A stretch of 27,467 bases of DNA from an uncultured Collinsella sp. Its GTDB lineage: Bacteria > Actinomycetota > Coriobacteriia > Coriobacteriales > Coriobacteriaceae. Position numbers and translations under genes: made by a program. Positions within the stretch are counted from its first letter, which is position 1, and each line of letters begins with the position of its first letter. Shown here piece after piece: positions 15,984 to 23,660 of this stretch. Below the pieces are notes generated by a model. The model did no database searches. It saw only the letters and a list, made by a program, of their open reading frames with translations, and was not told where the DNA came from. The stretch covers positions 1 through 27,467 of the forward strand of contig CAUGNQ010000024.1 in assembly GCA_959600835.1 (NCBI GenBank), written 5' to 3'.

Positions 15984-17089
15984 TATGACCTCCGTGCTCC
16001 GCACTCGGGACAGAACTTCTCGGTTCCAGAGAAGCGATATCCACATTCGGAACAGAACTTTGCAGCACTTTGCTGCGAATTGGTATCCGCAGGGATGGGC
16101 TGCGTCGCGGACGTGCCGGTGGCTTGTGAGAGTGCATCGGTCATAACTGACCCCATGGTCCCGCCGACACCGGCCATTACGCCCAGACCAATTCCCATGT
16201 TTGCGTATTCGCCAGTCGCTTCGTTTTGGGCCATCTTTTCGGCAACATCGAAGCTGCGTTCCTGTTGATAGGTATAGCCTTCGATTTGCCGTTTTTCTGC
16301 GCGCGCTTTTGCGGAGATTACGGTGCGCTGCGCCGCAGTTTCTTGTTCGATAATGCTGACCTGTTGTTTTATCTGTGCTTCGCGTACGTCGGCATATTGC
16401 TTGAAATGGAGGTCCTTAAACTTCTCGTATACCGGATCACCTTCGGGTTTGACGATGGCGGTGACCAGCATTTGCGTTAATGAGAGGCCGTATGCGGCAA
16501 AGTCGGGAAGCAGCTTGTTCTTAAGCGAGTCGGATAACTCTTCAAGGTGTGCATCAAGTTCGAAAATGGAGAGTTTTTGTTCGGTAATTACTTGTGCCAG
16601 ATGAGTTTTTACTCGAGTTTGCAGGAAAGCTTTGAAATAGCTGATCAGCTTGTCCTGGGAGAGCAAAGCTTCGGTTCCAACAAGCTTGAGAAGGAGCCTG
16701 CGGGGCTCTTTTACAGCAAGAGCCATCTCTCCGGACGCCCCGAGCGAGAGCGGAAATCCATAAGTCGGTTCCATGAACTGAATCTTGGAATTGGTTCCCC
16801 AGCGTATGCCCATCTGCTCGATGAGGTTAACAAAGTAGACTTCTGAGTGAAACGGGCTGACACCACCGGTCGTTATCTTCGAAATGCCGTTCAGTAACGG
16901 TAGATTTTGAGTCTCAAGTTCATGCCTGCCTGGTCCAAACGAATCCAGGGCCTGTCCATTAAGGAAGAAAATTGCTTCTTGGGTCTCGTGAACAATGAGT
17001 TGCGAGCCCGTATTGAAGTCTTCTGAGGGGTGTTTCCAGATAAAAGTTTGGTTATTGCCCTCATATTTGATGACATCCGTGATGCTCAT
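15983..17089 (-). CDS. SPFH (stomatin/prohibitin, YdjI-like) protein with C-terminal zinc ribbon
   Basis: A 368-residue protein. Residues 1-215 form the SPFH-like part of the COG4260 group (YEGNNQTFIWKHPSEDFNTG, LIVHETQEAIFF, FGPGRHELET), 225-290 is a charged coiled coil, 297-313 is a glycine-rich stretch that may touch the membrane, and Cys346, Cys349, Cys360 and Cys363 make a C-terminal zinc ribbon. Proteins of this group organise membrane patches; B. subtilis YdjI, in the ydjFGHI operon, works with membrane partners and a PspA-like protein. The ATG has AGGAGG 3 nt upstream. It lies 19 nt after the FHA gene and its stop overlaps the next start, so it is the second gene of the operon. No PspA homologue is present here. 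Confidence 0.87.
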   Translation of the reverse strand: MSITDVIKYEGNNQTFIWKHPSEDFNTGSQLIVHETQEAIFFLNGQALDSFGPGRHELETQNLPLLNGISKITTGGVSPFHSEVYFVNLIEQMGIRWGTNSKIQFMEPTYGFPLSLGASGEMALAVKEPRRLLLKLVGTEALLSQDKLISYFKAFLQTRVKTHLAQVITEQKLSIFELDAHLEELSDSLKNKLLPDFAAYGLSLTQMLVTAIVKPEGDPVYEKFKDLHFKQYADVREAQIKQQVSIIEQETAAQRTVISAKARAEKRQIEGYTYQQERSFDVAEKMAQNEATGEYANMGIGLGVMAGVGGTMGSVMTDALSQATGTSATQPIPADTNSQQSAAKFCSECGYRFSGTEKFCPECGARRS

Positions 17090-17108
17090 AGTCCTCCTGC
17101 TTCCATGG

Positions 17109-18041
17109 TTAGTGATGTGGATTTGCTAAGATAGCCGCCGTTGCTACGACGGCAAAAGAAGTGCTGAGACCCAGGCGCAGGATGTCGCCGGGGTACAGCT
17201 GGGCGGGTGCGCCGGAGCTGATGTCGAGTTCGCTGTTATCGGCTGTTCGAATCAGATGCGTGCCGTTGGTCGAACCGAGGTCTTGTGCGTACCAAGCATT
17301 GTTCTCGGCGAAGATGCGGAGATGCTTGGCGGAGACATCCAGCCCAACATCGGTGACAGCGCCGTCTTCGAGTGCGAGCGCTCCGATGATGGAGCCCATG
17401 GTAGAAGGCTCAATGACATAAGGGCCCCCGACGACGAGTTCGTTGTCGATCCTGATAAGGCCGATCGCACGTTCGGTGCCCGTTTGTTTTAAATCGCATG
17501 GACAGAAAGAAATACTTGAGGGGGTAAACGACCTGACGTTCTCTGCGAATTCAAAGCGGTCCCTGATGTACGCGATAGCACGGGCCGGATCGCACCAACA
17601 GGCGGTCGAAACAACGAGCGTGATTGAGATAAGAGCCCTGTCATCTTTGTCTGGCTGGCTGCTGACGAGGCGCGAGGCGGCGTTCCGGTAAAGGAGCCCA
17701 TTACGCCCACAGGCACCGAGCGCTTGAGCCATCGTGTCAGTCGCTGCCGCAATCATGGTATAGATGTCGGCGTTCGAATACCCTTTTTCCCGTAGCTTGT
17801 GCAGGATTTGATTCGATGCGCAGGACCAGTCGGCAAAGTAGCGATCTTCTAGGGAGCCCGGCTGCGAGTGCACAATCGTGCGCGAAAGCCAGCTGGTGTC
17901 CTGTGCCATTTGGGCGGTAGGCTGTCCATTTGTTAACGGCAGATCGGATAGTAACAGTTCGGCAAATGCGCGATGGCTCAGGGTAAATGAAGTCTTGAAC
18001 AGGGAGAACATGACCTCGAGCGGTGTTTGCCGTCTTGGCAT
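17109..18041 (-). CDS. FHA-domain protein with unrecognised N-terminal domain; first gene of the island operon
   Basis: A 310-residue protein. The C-terminal third is a forkhead-associated domain: VSAKHLRIF with Ser237 and His240, and DLGSTNGTHL with Ser257, Asn259 and Gly260, are the phosphothreonine-binding loops, followed by LYPGDILRLG. The usual early Gly-Arg is not evident, so the first strand is divergent. Residues 1-185 are soluble, helical and unrecognised, with several Cys (111, 148, 150, 180, 182). FHA domains bind phosphothreonine, so a kinase would be expected, but none is in the window. ATG 18041 has AAGGGAG 7 nt upstream, and a promoter lies about 60 nt further up. It probably senses or recruits a phosphorylated partner to the SPFH-TIR machinery (inference). 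Confidence 0.85.
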   Translation of the reverse strand: MPRRQTPLEVMFSLFKTSFTLSHRAFAELLLSDLPLTNGQPTAQMAQDTSWLSRTIVHSQPGSLEDRYFADWSCASNQILHKLREKGYSNADIYTMIAAATDTMAQALGACGRNGLLYRNAASRLVSSQPDKDDRALISITLVVSTACWCDPARAIAYIRDRFEFAENVRSFTPSSISFCPCDLKQTGTERAIGLIRIDNELVVGGPYVIEPSTMGSIIGALALEDGAVTDVGLDVSAKHLRIFAENNAWYAQDLGSTNGTHLIRTADNSELDISSGAPAQLYPGDILRLGLSTSFAVVATAAILANPHH

Positions 18042-18099
18042 GACATTCTCCCTTCCTTGAACTTATTCGCTAAATAAAGGATAAGGGTGCCACTAGCCG

Positions 18100-18128
18100 A
18101 TTTTACTGTGCAACAAATTGCATGTCGG
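18100..18128 (-). promoter_or_regulatory. Predicted promoter of the island operon with an operator-like dyad in its spacer
   Basis: Read on the minus strand, CCGACA (18128-18123) and TAAAAT (18105-18100) are 17 nt apart, a plausible -35/-10 pair ending 58 nt before the FHA start. The spacer contains TGCAA-N4-TTGCA (18109-18122), a perfect 5-bp inverted repeat placed where a repressor would block polymerase. No regulator gene is present in the operon, but the Fic protein carries a possible winged-helix domain. Confidence 0.5.
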
Positions 18129-18236
18129 TGAGCGGTCACGCCACCTGATGCGTTTGCTCCAGCATGAGAACTGGTTATCTTAGGGGCGCTATGCGGTCGC
18201 GTTTTGATTAGGATGGCACGACTCAGCCGCCCTTCG

Positions 18237-18401
18237 GGAAGCTGTGTCCCGGAATGGGCGCTCAGAGTGGGATGCAGTTTCCGCAAGGAGGTCCTGGGGG
18301 AAACCGTGCCCCGTTCTGATCCGAAATACTGGGACATAGTTTCCCTTTCATAACAGGAGAAGGCGCGCTGTCTGCAGTTGATTCAGACGGCGCGCCTTTT
18401 T
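18237..18401. repeat. Right palindromic repeat element: two 46-nt units plus terminator-like hairpin
   Basis: Two 46-nt palindromic units start at 18237 and 18299, again exactly 62 nt apart with a 16-nt spacer. The first is identical to the middle unit of the left copy. The element ends with a 13-bp stem (18362-18374 with 18384-18396, one G-T pair). It occupies most of the 402-nt gap between the FHA gene and the SDR gene. The rest of that gap, 18129-18236, shows nothing I recognise. Confidence 0.8.
18360..18401. terminator. Hairpin with T-tract inside the right repeat element
   Basis: GGCGCGCTGTCTG (18362-18374) pairs with CAGACGGCGCGCC (18384-18396) around a 9-nt loop and is followed by TTTTT (18397-18401) on the plus strand. 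On the minus strand the following bases are TTCTCC, a weaker tract, but this is the only hairpin after the SDR stop at 18444, so it probably ends that gene and shields the island operon. Confidence 0.65.
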
Positions 18402-18443
18402 GGTTGAGCTATGTTGAAGCTTGAAGCCAAAGCTTGTGGCTCC

Positions 18444-19193
18444 TTAGGAGCGGGCGGCTCCGTCGACGGGGAGCACGGCGCCCGTGACGTAGGAGGACAT
18501 GTCGCTCGCCAGGAAAACAAAGGCGTTGGCGACATCCTCGGGCTCGCCCATGCGACCCAGCGGAATGGTGGCGATGATGGGCTTGATGACCTCTTCGGGC
18601 AGGTTGGCGACCATGTCGGTCTTAGTCACGCCGGGGGCGACGGCGTTGACGCGGATGCCCATGGGAGCGAGCTCGCGCGAGAGCGACTGGACCATACCGT
18701 TGACGGCAAACTTGGACGTGGGGTAACCGACGCCGGAGGGCTGGCCGTACTTGGCGACCATCGAGCTTGTGGTAGTGATGGTGCCGCCGTGGCCGGCCTC
18801 GGTCATGATCTTGGCGGCAGCCTGGTGGCCATTAAAGACGGCGACGACGTTAAGGTCCATGACCTTTGCGAACTCCTCGGCCGTGTAGTCCAAGAGGGGT
18901 GAACGCTGGGAGATACCGGCATTGTTGACGACCGTGTCCAAGCCGCCCATGTCGGCTGCAGTCTGCGTAAAGGCCTCAGTCACGGCCTCGAGCGAGGTGA
19001 GATCGCAGGAGCGACCCCAGACCTTGGCGTCGGGATAGGCGGCTGTCAGCTTCTCAACGGCCGTGTCGGCAGTCTCTTGGCGCGAGCCAAAGACGGTGAC
19101 GGCAGCGCCTTCCTCGATAAAACGGCAGGCGATGGCATAGCCGATACCGCGTGTGCCTCCGGTGATGATTGCTTTCTTGCCCTCGAGCAACAT
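18444..19193 (-). CDS. Short-chain dehydrogenase/reductase, classical type
   Basis: The protein has 249 residues, standard for classical SDRs. TGGTRGIG (11-18) binds the dinucleotide, NNAG is at 90-93, Asn115 and Ser143/144 precede the catalytic YPTSK (Tyr157, Lys161), and PVDGAARS closes the fold. There is no Asp at the end of the second strand; FGSR at 35-38 suggests NADPH preference. It could be a FabG-like 3-oxoacyl reductase or a hydroxysteroid dehydrogenase, since related gut bacteria use this fold on bile acids; the sequence alone does not decide. ATG 19193 is chosen for GAGGA 6-7 nt upstream; upstream in-frame codons lack a site. It stands alone, after the hom terminator. Confidence 0.92.
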   Translation of the reverse strand: MLLEGKKAIITGGTRGIGYAIACRFIEEGAAVTVFGSRQETADTAVEKLTAAYPDAKVWGRSCDLTSLEAVTEAFTQTAADMGGLDTVVNNAGISQRSPLLDYTAEEFAKVMDLNVVAVFNGHQAAAKIMTEAGHGGTITTTSSMVAKYGQPSGVGYPTSKFAVNGMVQSLSRELAPMGIRVNAVAPGVTKTDMVANLPEEVIKPIIATIPLGRMGEPEDVANAFVFLASDMSSYVTGAVLPVDGAARS

Positions 19194-19341
19194 GGTGCTT
19201 CCTCTCATCGCGGGCGGACATTCGCAACACAGCGTAGCCGTAACCGGAATCGGCCGTGTTTGCATATCGGTGAACGGTAGCCCGCGTTACCGATGAGCGG
19301 CTCGCGCAAATGTGCTCTGCCGTTGTGCTTAGGGCAGGTGA

Positions 19342-19376
19342 CAAAAGGGCTCCCGTCCCACATCGGACGGGAGCCC
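19342..19376 (-). terminator. Strong rho-independent terminator of homoserine dehydrogenase
   Basis: A perfect 12-bp stem, GGGCTCCCGTCC (19347-19358) with GGACGGGAGCCC (19365-19376), 6-nt loop, followed on the minus strand by TTTTG. It lies 31 nt after the hom stop and separates it from the SDR gene downstream. Confidence 0.9.
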
Positions 19377-19407
19377 TCAAGGCGCGTATTGCTAGGCGAG
19401 CGTTGGG

Positions 19408-20751
19408 CTAGTTCGCCATGACGCCTTCGGTCCAAGCTTCAACGTCCTCGATGCGCAGGACGTTGGCGACCTCGGCCACGCAGTCGACGCTGGCAAGCTC
19501 GGCGGCGGCAGCCTGGACGTCCTTCTCGAGCGCGCGGTGCGTTAGGAAGATGACCGAGCAGGCATCGCTGACGCCCGATTTGCCGTCCTCGACCTGGTTG
19601 ATGAGCGAGATCGAGATGTTGTGCTTGGCAAAGATGTCGACCGTCTCGGACAGGGCGCCCACGCGGTCGGCGACTTTCAGGCGCACATAGTACTTGGTCT
19701 GGAGCTCGTCCATGGGCTTAAAGGCGAGGTTGTGACCATAGGGCTCAATCTCGGGCAGCGGAGCAACGCCGCGGCTGATCTGCTCGGAGAGCGACAGGAT
19801 GTCGCCCACGACGGCACTCGCGGTGGGGAAGGAGCCTGCGCCGGCACCGTAGAACATGGTCTCGCCCACGGCGTCGCCTACCACGTAGACAGCGTTCATG
19901 GCGCCGTTGACCTTGGCGAGCATGTGGTCGGCGGGGATCAGCGTGGGATGCACGCGGACGTCGACGCCGGCGTCGGTGTTGCGTGCGATGCCCAGCAGCT
20001 TGATGGTGTAGCCGAGCTCGCGGGCCTGGGCGATGTCCTCGGCGCCGATGGTACGGATACCCTGCTGGTAGACATCGTCGGTGGTCACGCGGGTGCCAAA
20101 GCCGATGGAAGCGAGGATGGCCGTCTTGCTGGCGGCGTCGAAGCCGTCGACGTCGGCGGACGGGTCGGCCTCGGCATAGCCCTTAGCCTGGGCGTCGGCG
20201 AGCACGTCAGCGTAATCGGCGCCCTCGGCGTCCATGCGCGACAGGATGTAGTTGGTGGTGCCGTTGAGGATGCCGGCGATGGTCAGGATCTTGTTACCCA
20301 CCAGGTCGTGCTCGAGCGTGCTGACAATGGGGATGCCGCCACCGCAGCTGGCCTCGCACTTAATCTGCACGCCGCACGCACGTGCCTTCTCGGCAAGCGT
20401 CTCGACATGGCGGCCCAGCAGGGCCTTGTTGGCGGAGACGACATGCTTGCCGTTCTCGAAGGCAGTGGTGAAGATCTCGGTTGCGGGATGCTCGCCGCCA
20501 ATCAGCTCGACGACGATGTCGACGGCGGGGTCGGTGACGACATCGTGCCAGTCGCTCGTAAAGGCCTCGCGCTCAATGCCTGCCGCCTCGGCCTGCTCCC
20601 AAGCAAGCGCGCAGGCGCGGGTCAGCTTAAGGTCGATGCCGTAGGCTGCCAGGTACTCATCGTGGTGGCTCTTGATCAGACGGGCCACGCCGCCGCCGAC
20701 GGTTCCCAGACCGATCAGACCGACGTTCACGGTGCGCAGGGGTTCGCTCAT
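19408..20751 (-). CDS. hom: Homoserine dehydrogenase with ACT domain
   Basis: A 447-residue enzyme that reduces aspartate semialdehyde to homoserine, the branch point to threonine, methionine and, through threonine, isoleucine. Residues 10-21 (VGLIGLGTVGGG) form the NAD(P) fold, SANKALLGRH carries the conserved Lys, ILNGTTNYILSRM and GFDAASKTAILASIGFG are the substrate region and catalytic Lys, and the last 80 residues (YYVRLKVADRVGALSETVDI) form an ACT domain for feedback by threonine. The ATG has AGGAG 6 nt upstream. A TAGAAT -10-like box on the minus strand (complement of 20806-20811) lies 55 nt upstream, though its -35 is poor. thrB and thrC are not adjacent. Confidence 0.96.
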   Translation of the reverse strand: MSEPLRTVNVGLIGLGTVGGGVARLIKSHHDEYLAAYGIDLKLTRACALAWEQAEAAGIEREAFTSDWHDVVTDPAVDIVVELIGGEHPATEIFTTAFENGKHVVSANKALLGRHVETLAEKARACGVQIKCEASCGGGIPIVSTLEHDLVGNKILTIAGILNGTTNYILSRMDAEGADYADVLADAQAKGYAEADPSADVDGFDAASKTAILASIGFGTRVTTDDVYQQGIRTIGAEDIAQARELGYTIKLLGIARNTDAGVDVRVHPTLIPADHMLAKVNGAMNAVYVVGDAVGETMFYGAGAGSFPTASAVVGDILSLSEQISRGVAPLPEIEPYGHNLAFKPMDELQTKYYVRLKVADRVGALSETVDIFAKHNISISLINQVEDGKSGVSDACSVIFLTHRALEKDVQAAAAELASVDCVAEVANVLRIEDVEAWTEGVMAN

Positions 20752-21003
20752 AGATAACTCCTTCGTGCATCTTATGGATGGATAAACCGCTTAAAGGTTG
20801 AGTGCATTCTAGCGTGAACCGGGGGCGCGTGCTCGCCAGGCAACAGGAGCCGCACAAAACGGCACCCCCGAAACGCTGCGGAAACATTGGAAACACGCTC
20901 GCTACAAACGGACTTCCGTAACAAACTGTCAACGTTTGCGCCATAAGGTTTGCCCTGTACCGCAAGACGGCCGCACCGCGGCCAGCGAAAAAAGGGGGAC
21001 ACC

Positions 21004-22170
21004 ATGTTCAACATCAACAGCACGCTCAGCCGTAGGAACTTTCTCGCCGGCGCTGCGGCGCTCGGCAGCACCGCAGCACTCGCTGGTTGCTCGTCGGGTG
21101 GCTCGGACGGCGGCACCGCCGATGACGGCAAGACCTTCAAGATCGGTGTCATCGGCCCTCTGACCGGCGCCGCGGCAACCTATGGCGTTTCGGCCGAGAA
21201 GGGTGCCAAGCTTGCCGCCAAGGATTTCTCGACCAAGGACCTCAAACTCTCGCTTAAGTCCGAGGATGACGTCGCCGACGGCGAGAAGGCTATCAACGCC
21301 TTCAATACCCTGTGCGACTGGGGCATGCAGGCGCTCGTCGGCCCCGTCACGACTGGTGCCGCCGTCGCTGTCTCGGGCGAGATCGCCGACGATATGCTCA
21401 TGGTCACGCCTTCGGCCTCGTCGCTCGACGTGACCAAGGATAAGACAACGGTCTTTCAGGTTTGCTTCACCGATCCCACCATGGGTGCCAGCGCCGCGAA
21501 GTTCTTGGCCGAGAAGTATGCAGACGCCAAGATCGCCCTGTTCTACAACTCCGGCGATACGTACAGCTCGGGTGTTGCCGATGCCTTTGCCGAGCAGGCC
21601 AAGGAGTCCAAACTTGATGTCGTCGATACCGAGACCTTTAAGGACGACTCCGCCACGAGCTTTACCAACCAGCTCACCAAGGCCAAGGAGGCCGGCGCCA
21701 CGCTCATCTTTGCGCCGATCTACTACACGCCGGCGTCCGTTTTGCTCAAGAACGCCAAGGACATGGGATACGACATGACCCTCATGGGTACCGACGGCAT
21801 GGACGGCCTGCTCTCCGTTGAGGGCTTCGACACCTCCCTTGCCGAGGGCGTGCTGCTCATGACCCCGTTCTCTGCCGACGATGAGAAGAACGCCGACTTC
21901 GTCAAGGCATATAAGGACGCCTACGACGAGACGCCTAACCAGTTTGCCGCCGATGCCTATGACTGCGTCCATGCGATTGTCGAGGCTATCGATAAGGCAG
22001 ACATCGACATCACGGCCGACGGCGCCGACATTGCCGGCGATCTTGCCAAGGCCATGCGCAAGATCAAGATCGAGGGCCTGACGGGCGAGCTCACGTGGAA
22101 CGACGAGGGCCAAGTCGAGAAGCGCGCCACAGCCTATGTGATCCAGGACGGCAAGTACATCGCCGCCTAA
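21004..22170 (+). CDS. livJ: Branched-chain amino acid type ABC transporter substrate-binding lipoprotein, copy 1
   Basis: A 388-residue LivJ/LivK-type binding protein. The N-terminus has Arg10-Arg11 followed by a hydrophobic stretch and a lipobox LAGC ending at Cys29, suggesting a lipoprotein that may use the Tat route. The mature part starts FKIGVIGPLTGAAATYG and contains GPVTTGAAVAVSGEIAD and TPSASSLDV, typical of the family that binds leucine, isoleucine, valine or related ligands. ATG 21004 follows GGGGGA by 5 nt. The leader has a GGCCGC/GCGGCC hairpin (20969-20983). It is closely related to the next gene; 57 bp (21631-21687) are identical at the DNA level. After the stop, 270 nt with its own signals separate it from copy 2. 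The exact ligand is not known. Confidence 0.92.
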   Translation: MFNINSTLSRRNFLAGAAALGSTAALAGCSSGGSDGGTADDGKTFKIGVIGPLTGAAATYGVSAEKGAKLAAKDFSTKDLKLSLKSEDDVADGEKAINAFNTLCDWGMQALVGPVTTGAAVAVSGEIADDMLMVTPSASSLDVTKDKTTVFQVCFTDPTMGASAAKFLAEKYADAKIALFYNSGDTYSSGVADAFAEQAKESKLDVVDTETFKDDSATSFTNQLTKAKEAGATLIFAPIYYTPASVLLKNAKDMGYDMTLMGTDGMDGLLSVEGFDTSLAEGVLLMTPFSADDEKNADFVKAYKDAYDETPNQFAADAYDCVHAIVEAIDKADIDITADGADIAGDLAKAMRKIKIEGLTGELTWNDEGQVEKRATAYVIQDGKYIAA

Positions 22171-22440
22171 GTGCGCAAAAGTGCGACCGGTGAGGCCGTT
22201 TTATTCAGGGCAGGGACGCTTGTAACGGAATGGAAACATTACTTTCACACAATAAAGTGGCTAAACTGCATAAACCAATAGAAATACGCATAATTATGGA
22301 TAAACGGACAAAACAAAAGAAAAGTTGAAATAATCGCCACTTTTCTCAACTAAAGCGTCTACTATTTTGCGAACGCCGAACACGGCGAAGGATGGCCTGT
22401 TGGGTAACCGAAACCCGACGAGATTTGAGAGGAGAGCCGC
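22171..22440 (+). promoter_or_regulatory. AT-rich intergenic region with dyads and a structured leader before the second binding protein
   Basis: The region is much richer in A and T than the genes on both sides. GAAAAGT (22319-22325) and ACTTTTC (22339-22345) form an inverted repeat with 13 nt between, interleaved with AGTTGA (22323-22328) and TCAACT (22346-22351). A TACTAT box (22360-22365) could be a -10. Downstream, CGCCG/CGGCG (22374-22387) and GTTGGG/CCCGAC (22399-22419) form two small hairpins just before AGGAG (22430-22434). I do not match this leader to a known riboswitch. No convincing terminator follows copy 1, so copy 2 may be made both from this promoter and by read-through. Confidence 0.45.
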
Positions 22441-23628
22441 ATGTCGAGCCTCACCGGTAAGTCATTGAACCCTGTTATGAATCGCAGGAGCGTTATCGCG
22501 AGCGCAGCAGGTCTGGGGGCGATGTCTATTCTAGCTGGCTGCTCCTCCAACGGCGGCGACAGCGGTTCCGCTTCGGGCGACGCTTCGTTTAAGATCGGCA
22601 CCATCGGCCCGCTGACCGGCGCCAACGCGTCCTACGGCAAGTCCGTTACCCAGGGTGTCGAGCTTGGCTGCAAGGATTTCTCGACCAAGGAGCTGCCGCT
22701 TGCCAGCAAGGCCGAGGATGACCAGGCCGACGGCGAGAAGGCCGTCAACGCCTACAACACCCTGCTCGACTGGGGCATGCAGGCCCTCGTCGGCCCGACC
22801 ACCACGGGTGCGTCGGTTGCCGTTGCCGCCGAGTGCGGTAACGACCCCGAGACGTTCATGATCACTCCGTCCGCGTCCTCCGAGGACGTCACCAAGGGCA
22901 AGGATTGCGTCTTCCAGGTTTGCTTTACCGATCCCAACCAGGGCGTCAACGCTGCCAAGTTCCTGGCGCAGAAGTATGCGGACGAGAAGTTCGTACTGTT
23001 CTATAACTCCGGCGACGCCTATTCTTCGGGCATCGCAGATTCCTTTAAGGTTCAGGCCGCTAAATCCAAGCTCGAGATTGTTGACGAGGAGACCTTTAAG
23101 GACGACTCCGCCACGAGCTTTACCAACCAGCTCACCAAGGCCAAGCAGGCCGGCGCTACCATGATCTTTGCGCCGATCTACTACACTCCGGCCTCCGTCC
23201 TGCTCAAGAATGCCAAGGATATGGGTTATGACGTCAAGATGATGGGCTGCGACGGCATGGACGGCATCCTGGGCGTGGAGGGCTTCGACACCTCTCTTGC
23301 CGAGGGCCTGCTGCTCATGACCCCGTTTTCCGCCGACGACGAGAAGAACGCCGACTTCGTCAACGCCTACAAGGATAAGTACGGCGATACTCCCGACCAG
23401 TTTGCCGCCGACGCCTATGACGGCGTGCATGCTGTGGCCGAGGCCCTCAAGGAGGCCGGCCTTGGCGTCGACGCTGATCCAACCGAAGTCGCCGAGAAAC
23501 TGCCCGAGGCCATGTGCAATATTACCGTTGACGGCCTGACCGGCAAGCTCTCCTGGAACGACAAGGGCCAGGTCCAGAAGGACCCGACTGCGTACGTCAT
23601 CACCGACGGCAAGTACGTACAGGCCTAA
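22441..23628 (+). CDS. livK: Branched-chain amino acid type ABC transporter substrate-binding lipoprotein, copy 2
   Basis: A 395-residue paralogue of copy 1 with the same layout: Arg15-Arg16, hydrophobic stretch, lipobox LAGC ending at Cys34, a Gly/Ser linker and FKIGTIGPLTGANASYG. Most of the mature protein aligns with copy 1 without gaps, differing mainly on the surface and near the C-terminus. ATG 22441 is supported by AGGAG 6 nt upstream. The two copies probably deliver different or overlapping ligands to one LivHMGF permease. A stable hairpin after the stop separates it from livH and may give higher expression of the binding proteins than of the permease. Confidence 0.92.
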   Translation: MSSLTGKSLNPVMNRRSVIASAAGLGAMSILAGCSSNGGDSGSASGDASFKIGTIGPLTGANASYGKSVTQGVELGCKDFSTKELPLASKAEDDQADGEKAVNAYNTLLDWGMQALVGPTTTGASVAVAAECGNDPETFMITPSASSEDVTKGKDCVFQVCFTDPNQGVNAAKFLAQKYADEKFVLFYNSGDAYSSGIADSFKVQAAKSKLEIVDEETFKDDSATSFTNQLTKAKQAGATMIFAPIYYTPASVLLKNAKDMGYDVKMMGCDGMDGILGVEGFDTSLAEGLLLMTPFSADDEKNADFVNAYKDKYGDTPDQFAADAYDGVHAVAEALKEAGLGVDADPTEVAEKLPEAMCNITVDGLTGKLSWNDKGQVQKDPTAYVITDGKYVQA

Positions 23629-23660
23629 TTGGCCGCCTTACATAGAGCGGGTTTGGTCTC

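Larger units (their letters stand above)
11398..18401. other. Accessory island flanked by direct copies of a palindromic repeat
   Basis: The interval between two same-orientation repeat elements holds a Fic gene and a five-gene FHA-SPFH-TM-TIR-zinc ribbon operon. Coding density is high but base composition is visibly more AT-rich than the flanking housekeeping genes, most clearly between 13.2 and 17.1 kb. Genes on the left (antiporter) and right (SDR, homoserine dehydrogenase) look like core genes. No integrase, transposase or tRNA is present. Entry by recombination between the repeats is inference; the identical 49-bp stretches at 11459-11507 and 18236-18284 are what is directly seen. Confidence 0.6.

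Noticed and set aside
13172..18041. Standard CBASS or Pycsar locus
   Set aside because: Only the TIR effector resembles these systems; no cyclase, Cap2 or Cap3 protein or cyclic nucleotide receptor domain is visible.
11398..18401. Calling the island a transposon or integrative element
   Set aside because: No transposase, integrase, relaxase or tRNA target is seen; only direct repeat borders and composition support transfer.
20929..22113. A 394-codon open frame antisense to the first binding protein, and similar frames opposite hom, kdgT and livF
   Set aside because: All are mirror images of clearly coding frames with strong GC third-position bias.
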